Part shown: positions 45,912 through 57,707 of the stretch, in pieces
Layout of the letters: each line of letters starts with the position of its first letter
Numbering within the stretch: the stretch's first letter is position 1
NCBI GenBank assembly: GCA_031216445.1
Contig: CM062199.1
Location: 6,792,501 to 6,856,500, forward strand
DNA from: Lateolabrax maculatus
Lineage: Eukaryota > Chordata > Actinopteri > Acropomatiformes > Lateolabracidae
Direction: 5' to 3'
DNA: 64,000 nt
Translations under genes and position numbers: made by a program
Notes under the pieces: model-generated
What the model was told of the DNA's origin: nothing
The model's input: the letters and a program-made list of their open reading frames with translations, nothing else
The model's database searches: none

Positions 45912-48619
45912 GTACCAGTATGGGGGCACTTAATAGAAAATTGCTTAATTGCAAGCCCCGATCTTGATCTATCAGTTTCCATATGTGAGAGACGCCGCTG
46001 GGCCATATTTAAGTGTTTTTCCAGGAAGCGTTGAGTGGACTATTTAATGTAATTTCAGCATTGGACAATGTTGAGGTTGTTGTTGGAGGTTTATGTGATG
46101 AGGTTTGACTGGTTAGCCTGTTGTATAATGCACAATTTTGTACATCAGTAAGATCATCGACACAGGCGAGTTTTAATGTCACCACATAATCTGCAGCATC
46201 CTTACATTATATTTAAAATGACAGACGTGCAGTTATTTTGATTGGACTATACTGTCCAGTGTTTCTCTGTGACTTTAAGGAGGATACTCCCCTTTTCTAA
46301 TGCATCAGCAGCTTCCTCACTTTGTATTGGTCAGCAAAGCCCATTCACAATTTTTGTTGTGCAGCATGCATGTGTTTTGGAGTGAATGAGTCACTGTAGC
46401 TACAGTACAGTCTATTTGCCTTATGTTGTACTGTTGCTGAGATGAAAAATGTGTAACATTTTCTTCCATTTTCCAATGAATTTGTTCCTCTTTTCTTTTT
46501 TTTTTCCTTTTTTTTCACGAAAAACTCAAACTTACAGTATGGCCTTTTTACAGGTCTGTTTTTCGATGCAGTGATATACAGGAGCTGACTACACTTTGAA
46601 TTCAGAACACACTTTGAAAATGCCATTGTAATTGTGTGTTTGCTTTTCTTTTGTGTCACACAGTAATGACACCAGCCTGGATAACTGTTGACCAGTGGTG
46701 GACGACGCATTTAGGTCCTTTACTTGAGTGAAAGTAGCAATTAAACAATGTAAAAAAAAAAAAAAGAAATTAAAAACTCTTTTACAAGTAGAAGTCCTGC
46801 ATTCAAAATATCACTCAATAAAAGTAAATAAGTATTATCCCCTAAATTTACCTGAAGTATCAAATGTAAAAGTACACAGTATGCAGTAATAAATTACCCT
46901 AAAATTAGCCATTCATTTTAACTAGACTGTTGGATCATTTAATCTATAACATTGTATCATATTTTATAAGTTAATTATATGTTCTGTGTATAACATATTA
47001 ATCTGCAAAGTAACTCTAGTAAGTCTAGCTGTCAGATTTAATGTAGAGAATTAAAAAGTGGAATATTTCTCTCTGAAATGTAGTGGAAGCAAAAAGCAGC
47101 ATCGAATGGAAATACTCAAAGTATAAATACATTAAAACTGTACTTGATCGCAGTCTTAAGTAAATGTATTGGCTGGTATTGGCTTTCATGCTGTTTTGGG
47201 CTATAAACTCCACACCTCACTGAAACCTGTTTGTCTCTGGTGGCATTTGATACTTGAAGGTCACTCAGTCCCTATCCACCCGCATACCCTTCACTTATAA
47301 TGAGCAATGAGTCCACAAAGAGTTGCGTTAGTTGAAACAGGATTAAGTAACATGGTGTGAAAAGAATGCAGGGACACAACAGGTCAAAGTGCAACACCTC
47401 TGGGAAACTGCTTTGTCTACAGGAGCCTCCGTGTGTGTCACTAATCACCATGCTTCCACTCTGGGTGACGTTTTGCCCTCATGACAGGACGTAGAACCAC
47501 AGAGGTCGCATAGTTAAACCCCCCATTGGTTTAAATGATAAATGAGGAGGTTAAAGGTCTACAGTGTCTATATGAGGTTTCCATGAAAACATAGTTCCAT
47601 AACACATTAGCAGAAGTCGCCACTGACCTCCAGAGAAAACAAATATAGCCTCTGGGCGCCTATTTTGTCGTTGTCACAGCCCTTTGCTTTTCATTACTGG
47701 GTGTGTCACTATACAGTAGACAGTTAGATCACTCCCTTAAAACTGATAAGACGAAAAACTTTTGTGACAGTGTCCATAGTTCATTCTGGCATAATGTGAA
47801 TGGCAGTGATGGCCGTGTGACTCAGTGAAGGTGGGTTCCTGGCATGGAGTGAAGACATTTTTAAACCCACCTGATTTCCTCTTCAGTTATCAAAGCACCA
47901 CTTGTCATCCTGTGAAATCCAAACTGTTCAGTGAACCACAACCTTTAGATCTGGTGGGTTCACATCAGAGACAGATCCATCCAGATTCACTGTGTCCTTA
48001 ATGCATGTTGCAGTGACACACCTTGTTGCTTTTTTCTGAACTCCAATAGGAACATAACACTGAGTGGGCGTATGCCGGTTTGTTGTTTTAGTGGGTGTGT
48101 TCCTTGCCAAGATCTTGTTGATTCTTGTTGGAAAATTGCACTAATAGTTATGCCATGCCTTGTGGTTATCTTCACACATCGAGAACATTTGGCCTTTACG
48201 ATGGAACCCTTTTATGAATGTTTCTGTCCAAGAGCACAGCTGGCAGACATGACTTTGCAAATGCAATGTTTCTCAGACAATAGGGGCGCGTGTGTGGACA
48301 ATGTGTGTTCTCTGATTTGGTCTGACTCAGTTACAGGCGTGCACAGTCATGAGGTATTTTTCCACCCAGTGATAAATCTGTTTGTCCTACAGGAATCAAA
48401 CAAGTCTGGTATCTTGGGGATTTCCTCTTTTGTTAACTGTTTTTATGTAAAATAAATCAAACTGCCAAGTGCTATATATACATCACTCACATGCTGTTAT
48501 TTTCAACCTGCAACTAAGCCAAAGCATGTTTTTAAATGTTTATATATACAATATTCATTTCAAATTTTTCTTTTTCATACTTATATGATGTCTAACTGTG
48601 GTTTTTCTCTATTCTGCAG
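45912..48619. other. Intron between first exon 1a and exon 2
   Basis: Holds a nearly complete copy of an abundant teleost element (46693-47175) and otherwise unique-looking sequence. No further ATG-plus-phase-1-donor exon is apparent. Confidence 0.6.
46693..47175 (+). repeat. Near-complete 'AGTGGTGG...' teleost element
   Basis: It opens AGTGGTGGACGACGCATTTAGGTCCTTTACTTGAGTGAAAGTAGCAA and proceeds through 'CAAGTAGAAGTCCTGCATTCAAAAT', 'GTAAAAGTACACAGTATGCAG' and 'CTCTGAAATGTAGTGGAAG' to 'TACTTGATCGCAGTCTTAAGTAAATGTA'. This is an extremely common intronic element in spiny-rayed fish and is the main support for the teleost assignment. It has no coding capacity. A truncated copy is at 2397-2575. 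Confidence 0.8.
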
Positions 48620-48681
48620 ATGAACGAGATCGAGTACAGAAAAAGACCTTCACAAAATGGGTGAACAAGCACTTGATAAAG
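48620..48681 (+). CDS. plec: Plectin exon 2 (start of CH1)
   Basis: Acceptor TATTCTGCAG; donor AAAG|GTAAGA. With the single base G from any first exon it encodes DERDRVQKKTFTKWVNKHLIK, identical as far as I can recall to mammalian plectin. This is the first helix of calponin-homology domain 1 and carries actin-binding site 1 (KTFTKWVNKHL). It enters in phase 1 and leaves in phase 0. It is the common acceptor for all first exons in the window. Confidence 0.97.
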
Positions 48682-50388
48682 GTAAGAACCTGTCATTGAC
48701 TTTCAGTCTTTCTTATTGTACTCTAAAGTCTAATTAATGCACACATTCCTGCTCAGCCATGCCTACAGTGTCATGTCCCATATTCATTTTTACACAAACA
48801 AGACACAAAAAGACAAAGACAAATGGAACCTCACCAAAAAGTGTCCACAGACTTCACTCTCTCTGAACTTCATGAACAAATGGTTGACTGCTTTTTTTTT
48901 TTACATTGCAAGCTCGGTGGATATCAAAGGGTGAAATTCACTGTCTGTGGTCCAGGTCTAAATAGTACAAGTGACAAACAGCAGATGTTCTCTCACTAAA
49001 TCATTGTTCTGATTTGCTTCCAGCCACAGGATTGTGTTCAGTTTTTTAATAAATGTTGCAACTGAAATGTCTCCACCTTTCGAAGGAAATCCATGTACTG
49101 TGTTTACAGGTGTAAATAGTTGGGCTTGGTTCATATTTGTGTTGGCAAGAATTTTGATGCAGTTTTAATGTTTGACACTTTGCATAGTGATGGGTGATTA
49201 ACACAATAATCATGGGCGATAATGTGGATATAAGGAAGATATGTTTTGGCTTGCTGGAGATTTTATGAGATATTGTCACTTTAAACTTTAGAGTCCTTGA
49301 ACAGAACAACATGTAATGTATGCGTGCAAGCTGCAGCAGCATTTTATGACACCAGAGTCAGATGTCTCATTAAATTCCCAGAATTCAATGTTATGTTGTG
49401 GATTAGATTGAGTGACAGGCCATCATTATCCAAAATGTAAGCCATCCCTCACCTGTGCACCTACTTCTTTGAAATTATTACTGACACCTCAGCCCCCACT
49501 CACATAAACACACATTAGCTAGTCAGTTATTGTCTCACACTCGGTCTCTAACATTGTGCCGTGATGCGGAGGCTTACCAGAAGTCCGGTCTGTCATCAGC
49601 TGAGAGACTGTGTAAACCATCCATCGGCACTCGTCCACTCTCACCTCCCTCACTCTCTATTCTCAAACTGCGGCCTGAAAGCCCTCCAATGCATCACACA
49701 TTCAGGGAGGTAAACAGGTCAGGACAGGGGTAAAGTCAAACAGGCCATATTCCTCACTCTGGAGTTCCTCATTAGGAGTGAAAAATTAGCCCCCCGTAAC
49801 ACACTACCCCCCCAGCAGTAAAAATATCCCTGCTTGTGCCACTGTTCTTCCAGGAAACTCCCATTGGCTGCAATAAATTTACAGCCATATGACATTAAGT
49901 GCTTCCACATTATATGTATATTCTCTCTAGAGACACAGGGCTATTCATTTTTTTAGAAATGGAAACGAGGAAAAAAATAAGCACAAAGAGTGTTTTCCTT
50001 TCCATGAATGTGCAGTGCTAACGTACGCTGCTACCACAGTATGAGAACATAGAGTAGTTACTCCGTCTTGTTTCTCTTAAGTGTTCACTGTGAATTTTGG
50101 AGAGTGAGTCACAGACATCTGGACTCACTTAGCTCTTTCGGAAAAGCGAAATTTTGGTCTCGGCCCAGAACCCACGATGGTTAAGACCAACGGTAGCACA
50201 TGTGCCGCACAGACTCCTGGGTGGCTACCTGCGTTCATGCTTGGCCCAAACTGAAAGACAAGTGTTCACATTGTTGTTGTCATTACATATTACACACTTT
50301 CACAATCCCAGGTTGTGGTGTAAACTGTTGGGAAATTACTTTATTATCCAAAACCCTTGATAAACCATGATTAGAGACCATGTACAAT

Positions 50389-50439
<51 letters not shown>

Positions 50440-51884
50440 TATATATATATATACATATATATAAAAATGTATATTATTCTACAGGCCATCTAGTAACAAA
50501 GAAAGGAACATAATCTCCACCTACCGTCAGCTATTGAAAATCTCATTGAAGAAAAAGGCACATGTTTGGTAGGGAAAGTGTTAACTCTGTGGCTGAATGT
50601 GCAAGACTTCTCCTCTAAGGTTAAACTGATGTTAAACTGATTTAATGGCTTAATGGTTGGCTTGACAAGTGCAGACTATAGGTGGGGTTCAGCCATGAAA
50701 AGCCGTAAAGAGCCATTGAGTGGTTTCCCCTGCTCAATAAATCTTTTTATATTGTGTAAGACAGAGTGGAACGTCAGACCAGCTGCAGAACGAAAATCTG
50801 TTTTCTAGCTGATTCCTACAAACTCATGATTTGATTAGATTAAAAACTACTATTGTCGCAGATTGAGTTCAGATTCTACCTGGCTGTTATTGAGAGGGAC
50901 ACCTTGCGAGTTTAGAGGAGTTGCACAAGGTGACGTAAACACTATGCAAAACCTGTGGCATGTTAAGTGTTTTGTTTCCAGACAGCATGGAGGGAGCAGG
51001 TAGACGGGCTGACAGCCATGTGTGCTAATGATTTTCACCTTGAAAGTTTTACCGAGCAGCTCCTTTTGACACTGAGAGAGCAATTTGTAGCATAACACCT
51101 ACGTTTCAGCAGCAACGGTGTGGCTGAGCACAGCCTCAGAGTCCACAGCCTCTTCACTACAAAGTAATTGAGGGGTGGCGACAGATGGCCCTTGAGTACA
51201 CACTAAGGAGATCGACTAATTAATAATCACAAAATGCATCATGTGAACAAACAAAATGAACAACCATATGCCCTATGTTTGATTAGGATGTTGAAAGTTT
51301 AAAATAATTGTGTGCAACTCAAGAATACAGATGTTCCTCAAATAGAAGGGCTGTATAGGCTATTACAGTACACTATGCAAGTTTATCACTCTACTCAACA
51401 TACCATTTTAAGAATGTTTTCATGTGTAGACAGTGAACCCTAGTGGTCGCAGTGTTACCTTCACTACACTCAGATCTACACTGTACCTTCATCTTCGCTG
51501 TGCAAGCAGGGAGGAGCATATCTAAGGTTGGATAACTGTGTTGAAATTCTTGCCAACATAAATCAGACACTGTTGCAACTTGCAAGTGAAATTTGCTTTC
51601 ATTCCATTTTAGGGTCGACGCCTCCTCCATTACCCACATGACCTAACTACTGATGCACAAATTGAATTTTGTCATAGAACTAATACAAATGACTAATTAT
51701 GTGTTTCCATCATGTTTATCATCAAATCATCTAAATTTCCATTTCATCCCAATCATTGCTCTTCATTTTATGTTAATTCATTGTCCTCTTCTCCTCTTCT
51801 CCCACATTTGTTTCCATTCTTTCCATTTCTACGTTACTCATCCATCTGTTGTCATTCCTCTGTCTTTCATTCCTCTTCACCCAG
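48682..51884. other. Intron 2, first part
   Basis: Contains the TC/TA microsatellite at 50392-50462. No exon is recognised apart from micro-exon 2alpha at its 3' end. Confidence 0.7.
50392..50462. repeat. Compound (TC)n-(TA)n microsatellite
   Basis: About 23 uninterrupted TC units (50392-50437) are followed by TA/CATA repeats to 50462. Long perfect runs like this are usually length-polymorphic. Confidence 0.95.
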
Positions 51885-51899
51885 CATCGGAGGGTAGAG
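51885..51899 (+). CDS. plec: Plectin alternative micro-exon 2alpha
   Basis: Fifteen bases, CATCGGAGGGTAGAG, encode HRRVE between acceptor CTTCACCCAG and donor GTAGGT. Mammalian exon 2alpha encodes HWRAE at exactly this place (KHLIK-HWRAE-AQRH), inserted into CH1 just after the first helix and used mainly in muscle and neural transcripts. Size, phase (0-0), position and three of five residues agree. Inclusion gives KHLIK-HRRVE-SQRHV; skipping leaves the frame intact. Confidence 0.9.
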
Positions 51900-52804
51900 G
51901 TAGGTACTAGCAGATTGGAGCAGGACTTTACTAAATGTATGTGTGGTCATGGAGACTTTGCATGGAGTCCTTCTGACGGATCTTCTGTGTTCTGGCAGCA
52001 TTACAACATCTTCCCTTACTTCTCTCACTTGCTTTGCTGTCTGGTTGCAGTTACAACACACTTCAGTTTTATAAATATTTATAATGAATGCAGTTTTGGC
52101 TGTTGATCAATTGAAATCCAAAAGATTCACAAAATATCTTTTGTGTTTTAGTTGATTTTATGGTCTATAGCACACTTTTTTGGCCTCAATGATCTGGTTT
52201 CTGGAATCTCATCTATCCCTTGTCAGGGGTGACAGCTGCTTTTGGAGTAGCAGCCAGGCTTGGTTCCTCACGGCTATGCATTCCTGACCTGTGTAGAATT
52301 GCACTAGAGGAGAGAACACTCTGAACACTGTAGAAAACTTATATAACACATCAGTATAAAGTGCTCCTATTACAGCTATGAAATGTTTTAAAGTCAGTTC
52401 ATTTTTGCCATCATATTTGACACTTCATAAGGTTTAAAGTGTTACCAGAGTTTGCAAATTTATTGCAAAGTCACACAACCTGCACTATATACTATTGCCA
52501 TTATATTTAGTAAAATACCTCTGAGACCTTTTGTCACATTGAAGTCATCTGCAACAACTTTTGTACCGAAAAAAATAAGCAGTATGGTGATTGGATGGAT
52601 GACAATCTAAAAGTTATTAAATACTGAAGTGAGCTGATTTGGCATTCTGCTTCAGTCAGTATTTAAACATGTTAGTCCTGTATAGCACTTTTTTTTTTTT
52701 TTGCAAATTTGCAATTCTCCTTTAGTCTCTTCAAGGAAAATGGGTTGTTAATTCATGCTTGCGTCTTGAATCTATGTGACATATCTTTCCCTTTGTCCCG
52801 GCAG
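51900..52804. other. Intron between 2alpha and exon 3
   Basis: Unique-looking A/T-rich sequence; a poly-T tract at 52690-52702 precedes the exon 3 acceptor. Nothing else seen. Confidence 0.7.
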
Positions 52805-52894
52805 TCACAGCGTCACGTGCAAGACCTGTATGAAGACCTTCGAGATGGACATAACCTGATCTCGCTGTTGGAGGTCCTCTCTGGGGAAACACTG
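52805..52894 (+). CDS. plec: Plectin exon 3 (CH1)
   Basis: Acceptor TTTGTCCCGGCAG; donor ACTG|GTGAGT. Thirty codons, SQRHVQDLYEDLRDGHNLI then SLLEVLSGETL, phase 0 on both sides. The DLYEDLRDGHNLISLLEVLSG core is the invariant central part of CH1 in plakins and spectrin-family proteins. Fish-specific changes against mammals are at the start (SQRHVQ for AQRHIS) and end (GETL for GDSL). Confidence 0.97.
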
Positions 52895-53567
52895 GTGAGT
52901 TTTGCCATGATGTCTGATGTTTGACCTTGGCTAGGAGCAACAAATATGCCAAAGATCTGCATCTTTTAACTCAACGATTCTCCAAACTAAAACCTAATCC
53001 AGACTAACTACATAAACTGTATTTATTTTAAATCAACCTGGACTATCATCCCTGTGGCAAAAAATTTTAACCAATTGCAGCCAAATTGTCAGTCACAGGC
53101 TGAACTTTGCTTAACAAAGATCCCTTTCTCTACATGACTAGCCATCTTTTTCTTTTCAAATGTGACTTCTTATACATCCTTTGGTCTTTCTATGTCCCTA
53201 ACTAAAATCTTAAGGCTTTCACACCAGACTCATGTCATAGCCAGTGGCAGGATACTGTATTTTAAACCCTGGGGTTCAGATCTGTACAGAAGCTTCTCTG
53301 CTGCTGTATCTCATTGCTCCCTCCACCAGCTCCTGCTCTGCTCATCTTCTGAATGCCTCCATAGCCTTAACACATTAACTCCACTTTGGCCTGTGTGTGA
53401 GCGAGTGAACTATACTCCTGTCTGATCTACTGTTCTCCTTCTCTACTCCTCCTCTTCCGCCTACTCTTCCTCCTCTCCATTTGCCTCCTTTAACCTTCCT
53501 CTGTGTGTGCTGATCTTTGCCGACTGGCCTTTGCCTCCTCTCTTTGCACTGCTCTTGCTGGGGCTAG
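52895..53567. other. Intron between exon 3 and 3alpha
   Basis: No repeat recognised; the last 130 bases before 3alpha are strongly C/T-rich (CTCCTTCTCTACTCCTCCTCTTCC), a long polypyrimidine tract that could serve regulated inclusion of the micro-exon. Confidence 0.7.
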
Positions 53568-53603
53568 CCGAGGGAGAGAGACGTGGTCAGGAGCGTTCGG
53601 TTG
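53568..53603 (+). CDS. plec: Plectin alternative micro-exon 3alpha
   Basis: Thirty-six bases encode PRERDVVRSVRL between acceptor TTGCTGGGGCTAG and donor TTG|GTGAGT, phase 0-0. Mammalian plectin has a 12-codon alternative exon 3alpha at the same place inside the actin-binding domain, with the ERDV(I/V)R type core as I remember it. Inclusion gives ...GETL-PRERDVVRSVRL-PREKGRM. The insert adds five basic residues next to the actin-binding surface. The acceptor has a poor final tract (GGGGCTAG), consistent with optional use. Confidence 0.85.
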
Positions 53604-54428
53604 GTGAGTGGGTTGATAACTTACAGTAGACATCCTATTGTTTTAAAAAAAGATATTATTCATCCGCGCTTTCCAAGTGATTTGGCTATGCATGGTATTC
53701 ACACCTCCATGGCGTTTCAAGTGTTTTTGTTTGCCTTTTTTGCTTTCTTTCTTTGACAGGCTTGCTTTAAGCACGCAGCTGCAGGATATAAAAAAATATT
53801 CAGTTATCAATGGATGCTGCACTTGCAGGACCAATTGATTAACTCTACTTTGTTTAATACCTTGTTTTGCATAGCAGTGCGAGCTTTTGAAACATCTTTT
53901 GTATTGTTACTTTTTTCTCTTGTTCTGCATTACTTTCCGGCCATAATATGTATTATACGACAAACTAAGCATTATACAACATGAAGTAATCTCAGCTTGT
54001 TGTCAGATGACTTAAATAAAACAGAAACTTGATACTGGCTCAGCTAATGCAAATTTCCTGCTGTAATTAGTATTCTAAAAGGTTTATTATTTCCATCATA
54101 GTCCGTATTTTTCCTATGTGTGGGATAGTGGTGAACAAAGGACTGAGCCAATGAAAGCAATAACATTTTTGATCAAAAGTTCAACACAGTATCCCTATGG
54201 GCAGACTAGATATCAAAATACTTACCCACCAGAATTGATTCCTAATTGAAAAATATCCAAGATTCACTAGTTATCCCCACATTTATCCTTTCTGTTAAAT
54301 GTCTTTCCATCTGATTTTCAGTTTTAATTCCCATTAATTTCTCTGTTTTGATTGAATGCTTTCCTGTATAACAGGTATAAAAAAACACCTAGTTAAACAC
54401 CTCTTTATCTCTTTTCTCTCCTCCTCAG
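53604..54428. other. Intron between 3alpha and exon 4
   Basis: Unique-looking A/T-rich sequence with no recognisable feature. Confidence 0.7.
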
Positions 54429-54506
54429 CCCAGAGAGAAAGGCCGCATGCGATTCCACAAACTTCAGAATGTACAGATAGCACTGGACTTCCTCAAACAC
54501 AGACAG
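54429..54506 (+). CDS. plec: Plectin exon 4 (CH1)
   Basis: Acceptor CTCTCCTCCTCAG; donor GACAG|GTATGA. Twenty-six codons, PREKGRMRFHKLQNVQIALD then FLKHRQ, phase 0-0. This is the CH1 segment carrying much of actin-binding site 2 (RFHKLQNVQIALDFL), nearly identical to mammals (DYLRHRQ there). The intron to exon 5 is only 134 bases. Confidence 0.97.
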
Positions 54507-54640
54507 GTATGACACTAAAAATGATACTTCGAACCTTGAAAACCTCGAATCCTCAACCAAACAATGGCAATGCCTTGTCACGAGATACCTCACTGTGATG
54601 CTGTAATCATTAAAATAACATTACTGTTTTGTTTTCTCAG

Positions 54641-54733
54641 GTCAAGCTGGTTAACATCAGAAACGATGACATAGCAGATGGAAACCCCAAGCTGACCCTG
54701 GGCTTAATATGGACCATCATCCTCCATTTCCAG
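54641..54733 (+). CDS. plec: Plectin exon 5 (end of CH1)
   Basis: Acceptor TTTTGTTTTCTCAG; donor TTCCAG|GTCTCC. Thirty-one codons, VKLVNIRNDDIADGNPKL then TLGLIWTIILHFQ, phase 0-0. The DI.DGNPKLTLGLIW..I.HFQ signature ends CH1 in plakins; I see no substitution against mammalian plectin. The frame stays open far into the intron (to 54989), which is read-through, not coding. Confidence 0.97.
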
Positions 54734-56080
54734 GTCTCCTCTTCTGTCAGTGTTGTGTTCCATTATATTATCGCTCTATACCTCTGTCTCTGGGATCTTC
54801 ACCTGTCAGCTGCTGTTTCCCGTCTCCCTGGAACCAATCAGATGAGATTCTGCTCTTCGAAATTCCTCCCAAAAAAAAGAAATGTTCTTATCACACAGAA
54901 TACTGCTTACCATATTTCTAGATTCATTTACAGCTGTTATAACAGTTTAACACTGCTGTCAAGTATTCAGTTGGCAGTAACAAGTTTATGAACAGTATAT
55001 ATAAATAAAACTCCATCAGGGTGTGTAAGTATGAGTCACTCTCTCCCTGACTCCCAAGGGTGAGGGTGTGTCAGGCCGAGTGTACAACTTGTTGTCATGC
55101 TACACTCCTAACCACATCCCATCTATCCAGGCCTTTTCCTGCTTTTTTTGTGTGTGCCAAGAGCTGCCAGGCAGAATTCCCTGGGTATCAGCCCAACAGA
55201 CAGGGCCACACCCGTTTAATATCAGATGAGGCAGGTTCGGGTTGCGAAAAAGCTGAAGCTCAGCATGGGAAATAAAGGAGACGCTGGTGTTGGGAGTGGT
55301 GTTGGTGAGGTGATCTGGTGAAAGTGACATTGTGCCCTCTAGATAACTACAATGTTCCCAGAGTCTTTATACCTTTATAGAATAGAAGGGAAAAATAGAT
55401 GGGTTGTGGTTGCTGGTGAGTCATACAGATGAAAGGGTTGAGTGAAATAATCCTTTTATCATGTAATGTGGTGTTAAATCCAACAACGTGATTATCCTAC
55501 ATTAATTTAATTTACAGAGATAAGAACATTTTGTACACTCTGAAGTAAAAAAAAAAAGTGGATTTCAATAGTTACTCTCATTTACAAATGTTTGCAGATT
55601 TTCAGCGCAGCGCTATGAGAGGAGGATAACTTGAATAGTGTTATCACACATGAGTACTCACTCAAAATGGTTAGCCTAATGCCTATGACTCATCTTCCCC
55701 TCCCCCACATTCCCCAAATGAAAAGGATGAAAATTATCTGGATGCCACTGCAGCTTTTTCCCAGACTTAGACCAGACAGAAATCTAAAGCGATAACACTT
55801 CAATCTACTGATATCCTAATCAATATATAATATGCTAACTGATGCTCAACCAGGAAAGATATGACAGTAAGGAATGATAAGGGTGTTAATTGATCTGAGA
55901 CATGATGGTATTAACATTTCCTTGAAAGTGAATCATGGGTGTCAGTTGATCCTGTTCAAATTGCACCTTTTGGTTTCCACTAATGGCTCATTTCCTCCAC
56001 ATCTCTTCAATATGGATTATTAACATTTTCTACAAATCATCTTCCTAACATTTTATTTGTGTATACATATATTGTCTTAG
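54734..56080. other. Intron 5
   Basis: No repeat or exon recognised. Contains C/T-rich sequence downstream of exon 5 and A/T-rich sequence before exon 6. Confidence 0.7.
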
Positions 56081-56247
56081 ATCTCAGATATTCAGATCAA
56101 TGGCCAGTCAGAAGACATGACGGCCAAGGAGAAGCTGTTGCTCTGGTCCCAGAGGATGACGGACGGCTACCAGGGCATCCGCTGTGATAACTTCACCACC
56201 AGCTGGAGGGATGGCAAGCTCTTCAACGCTGTTATACACAAACACTA
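56081..56247 (+). CDS. plec: Plectin exon 6 (first half of CH2)
   Basis: Acceptor ATATATTGTCTTAG; donor AACACTA|GTGAGT. It encodes ISDIQINGQSEDMTAKEKLL, LWSQRMTDGYQGIRCDNFTT and SWRDGKLFNAVIHKH plus two bases, phase 0 in and 2 out. This is the linker between the CH domains and the first half of CH2; TAKEKLLLWSQ and SWRDGKLFNA are signature CH2 motifs. The split codon with exon 7 gives Tyr where mammals have Lys (HKHY-PRLID for HRHK-PLLID). Confidence 0.97.
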
Positions 56248-57707
56248 GTGAGTGGTCAATTCATTGCTGATTGATTGTGTGATTGTAAAATGATAACAGC
56301 ACTACAAACAGTAACAAGAATATGTCAGTATGGGTCCACCCTTTATGCTCTCAAAATAACAAGAGTACTAATATATCAGCTCAATATTTACCCAAACAGT
56401 GTCAAATAAAAACAATTTTGAAAAATGCAGAGCTTTATATTTGCTCCTGTAATTTGACCAGCGATGCTGGGTCCCGTCGTGCCACATCACCACATTATAC
56501 TTCATATTACCAGTCTAAACTTGCCCTGTGATTAAATCCTACTTTCAGTATTGACAAGATATATCTATTCCTGAAACAAGTCTAGACATGATAATCATGA
56601 CGTTACTTTTTTGGTTTTATACCTGATTTATTTTAATGTAAAGACAATTAGCAAAGTGATATACATTTTGTAGTACGTGGAGTTTAATCAGATTTTCAAC
56701 CCTAATATTTTTACTTTACTCTACCCATAAAAATGTCTTATTTTGACACAATTTATAGTTACTGCACCTGGCAGTGCTGGTCTCATGCTGCTTTAATAAA
56801 ATATGTATTGGTGCCTCTCCATTAACATTTTAGGCCTTTAGGCTACAAATACCACTGGCAGGCGTTGGCCCTGAGTAATACTGTACCACCTTAAGATGAT
56901 AATTCCACTATTAAATATGATTAGCTTATTAAACTGATGGGAACCTAAAATCTGAACATCTTTTTGTTGAACACTAAATATGCTAATTCCCCTAAAGTTG
57001 TTGTGTGTCTTTATAGTAGAATTAGTGGTTAAGGATTGCTTTGTGTCGTAGCATCCTGGGAAATGAATGCACATTTATTTCTCAGGAAGATATGTCAATA
57101 CAATTTGCTATTGGTTGGTTTCCTTTTAGATGTTTTAACAAAAGGATTCATACCGAGTCCAGAGAGCAAACAGAGAAAAAGTGGTATTAGATGAGAGAAA
57201 GATAAATGCTGAAGATATGGTTCTTTGGGGCCATTGTGTATTGAAAGAAGAGATGCCTGCAGGGGCATGTTTTTTTAAACTTGAGCATGTACCTGCACCT
57301 TTTTTTTCTCTTTTTTGGAGACACCTGAGGCTGGATTAGCACAGCCTTTCATGAGGATGAGGGGTGTGGTGTTGGGGCGTAACTGTAGCACTCTTTGGCT
57401 GCTACATGAAAACTGTGGCATTAGGTCGTGCCTAGGCATTATTCAGAGCATCTTGGTGCAGAATATGCGTTCAGGAGAATTCAATATTGTCCAGGGTTTA
57501 GAAATTGAATTTATTAAACTAAAGTCGAATTTAGGTTTAATGTAGAACAGCTTGATGAAGGAGCAGTGACTTGGCTATACCACTAGGAGGCTTTTTCATC
57601 TCACCAAACCTGCAGGAGGATTAAGAGGATCTTCACATGATGATGGACACCTGAGACAATGCATAGGATGGATTTACATGCAGCCATCAAAAGATTTGTT
57701 AGCATGA
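56248..57707. other. Intron 6, 5' part
   Basis: Mostly unique-looking sequence. The 3' end (57540-57707) would be the promoter/leader of the candidate alternative first exon; it contains a near-consensus CTCF-like motif (57580-57591) and no TATA box. A TGA at 57705 closes the candidate frame directly upstream. Confidence 0.5.

Noticed and set aside
54734..54991. Open continuation of exon 5
   Set aside because: CH1 ends at LHFQ in all plakins and the donor is at 54734; the rest is intron.
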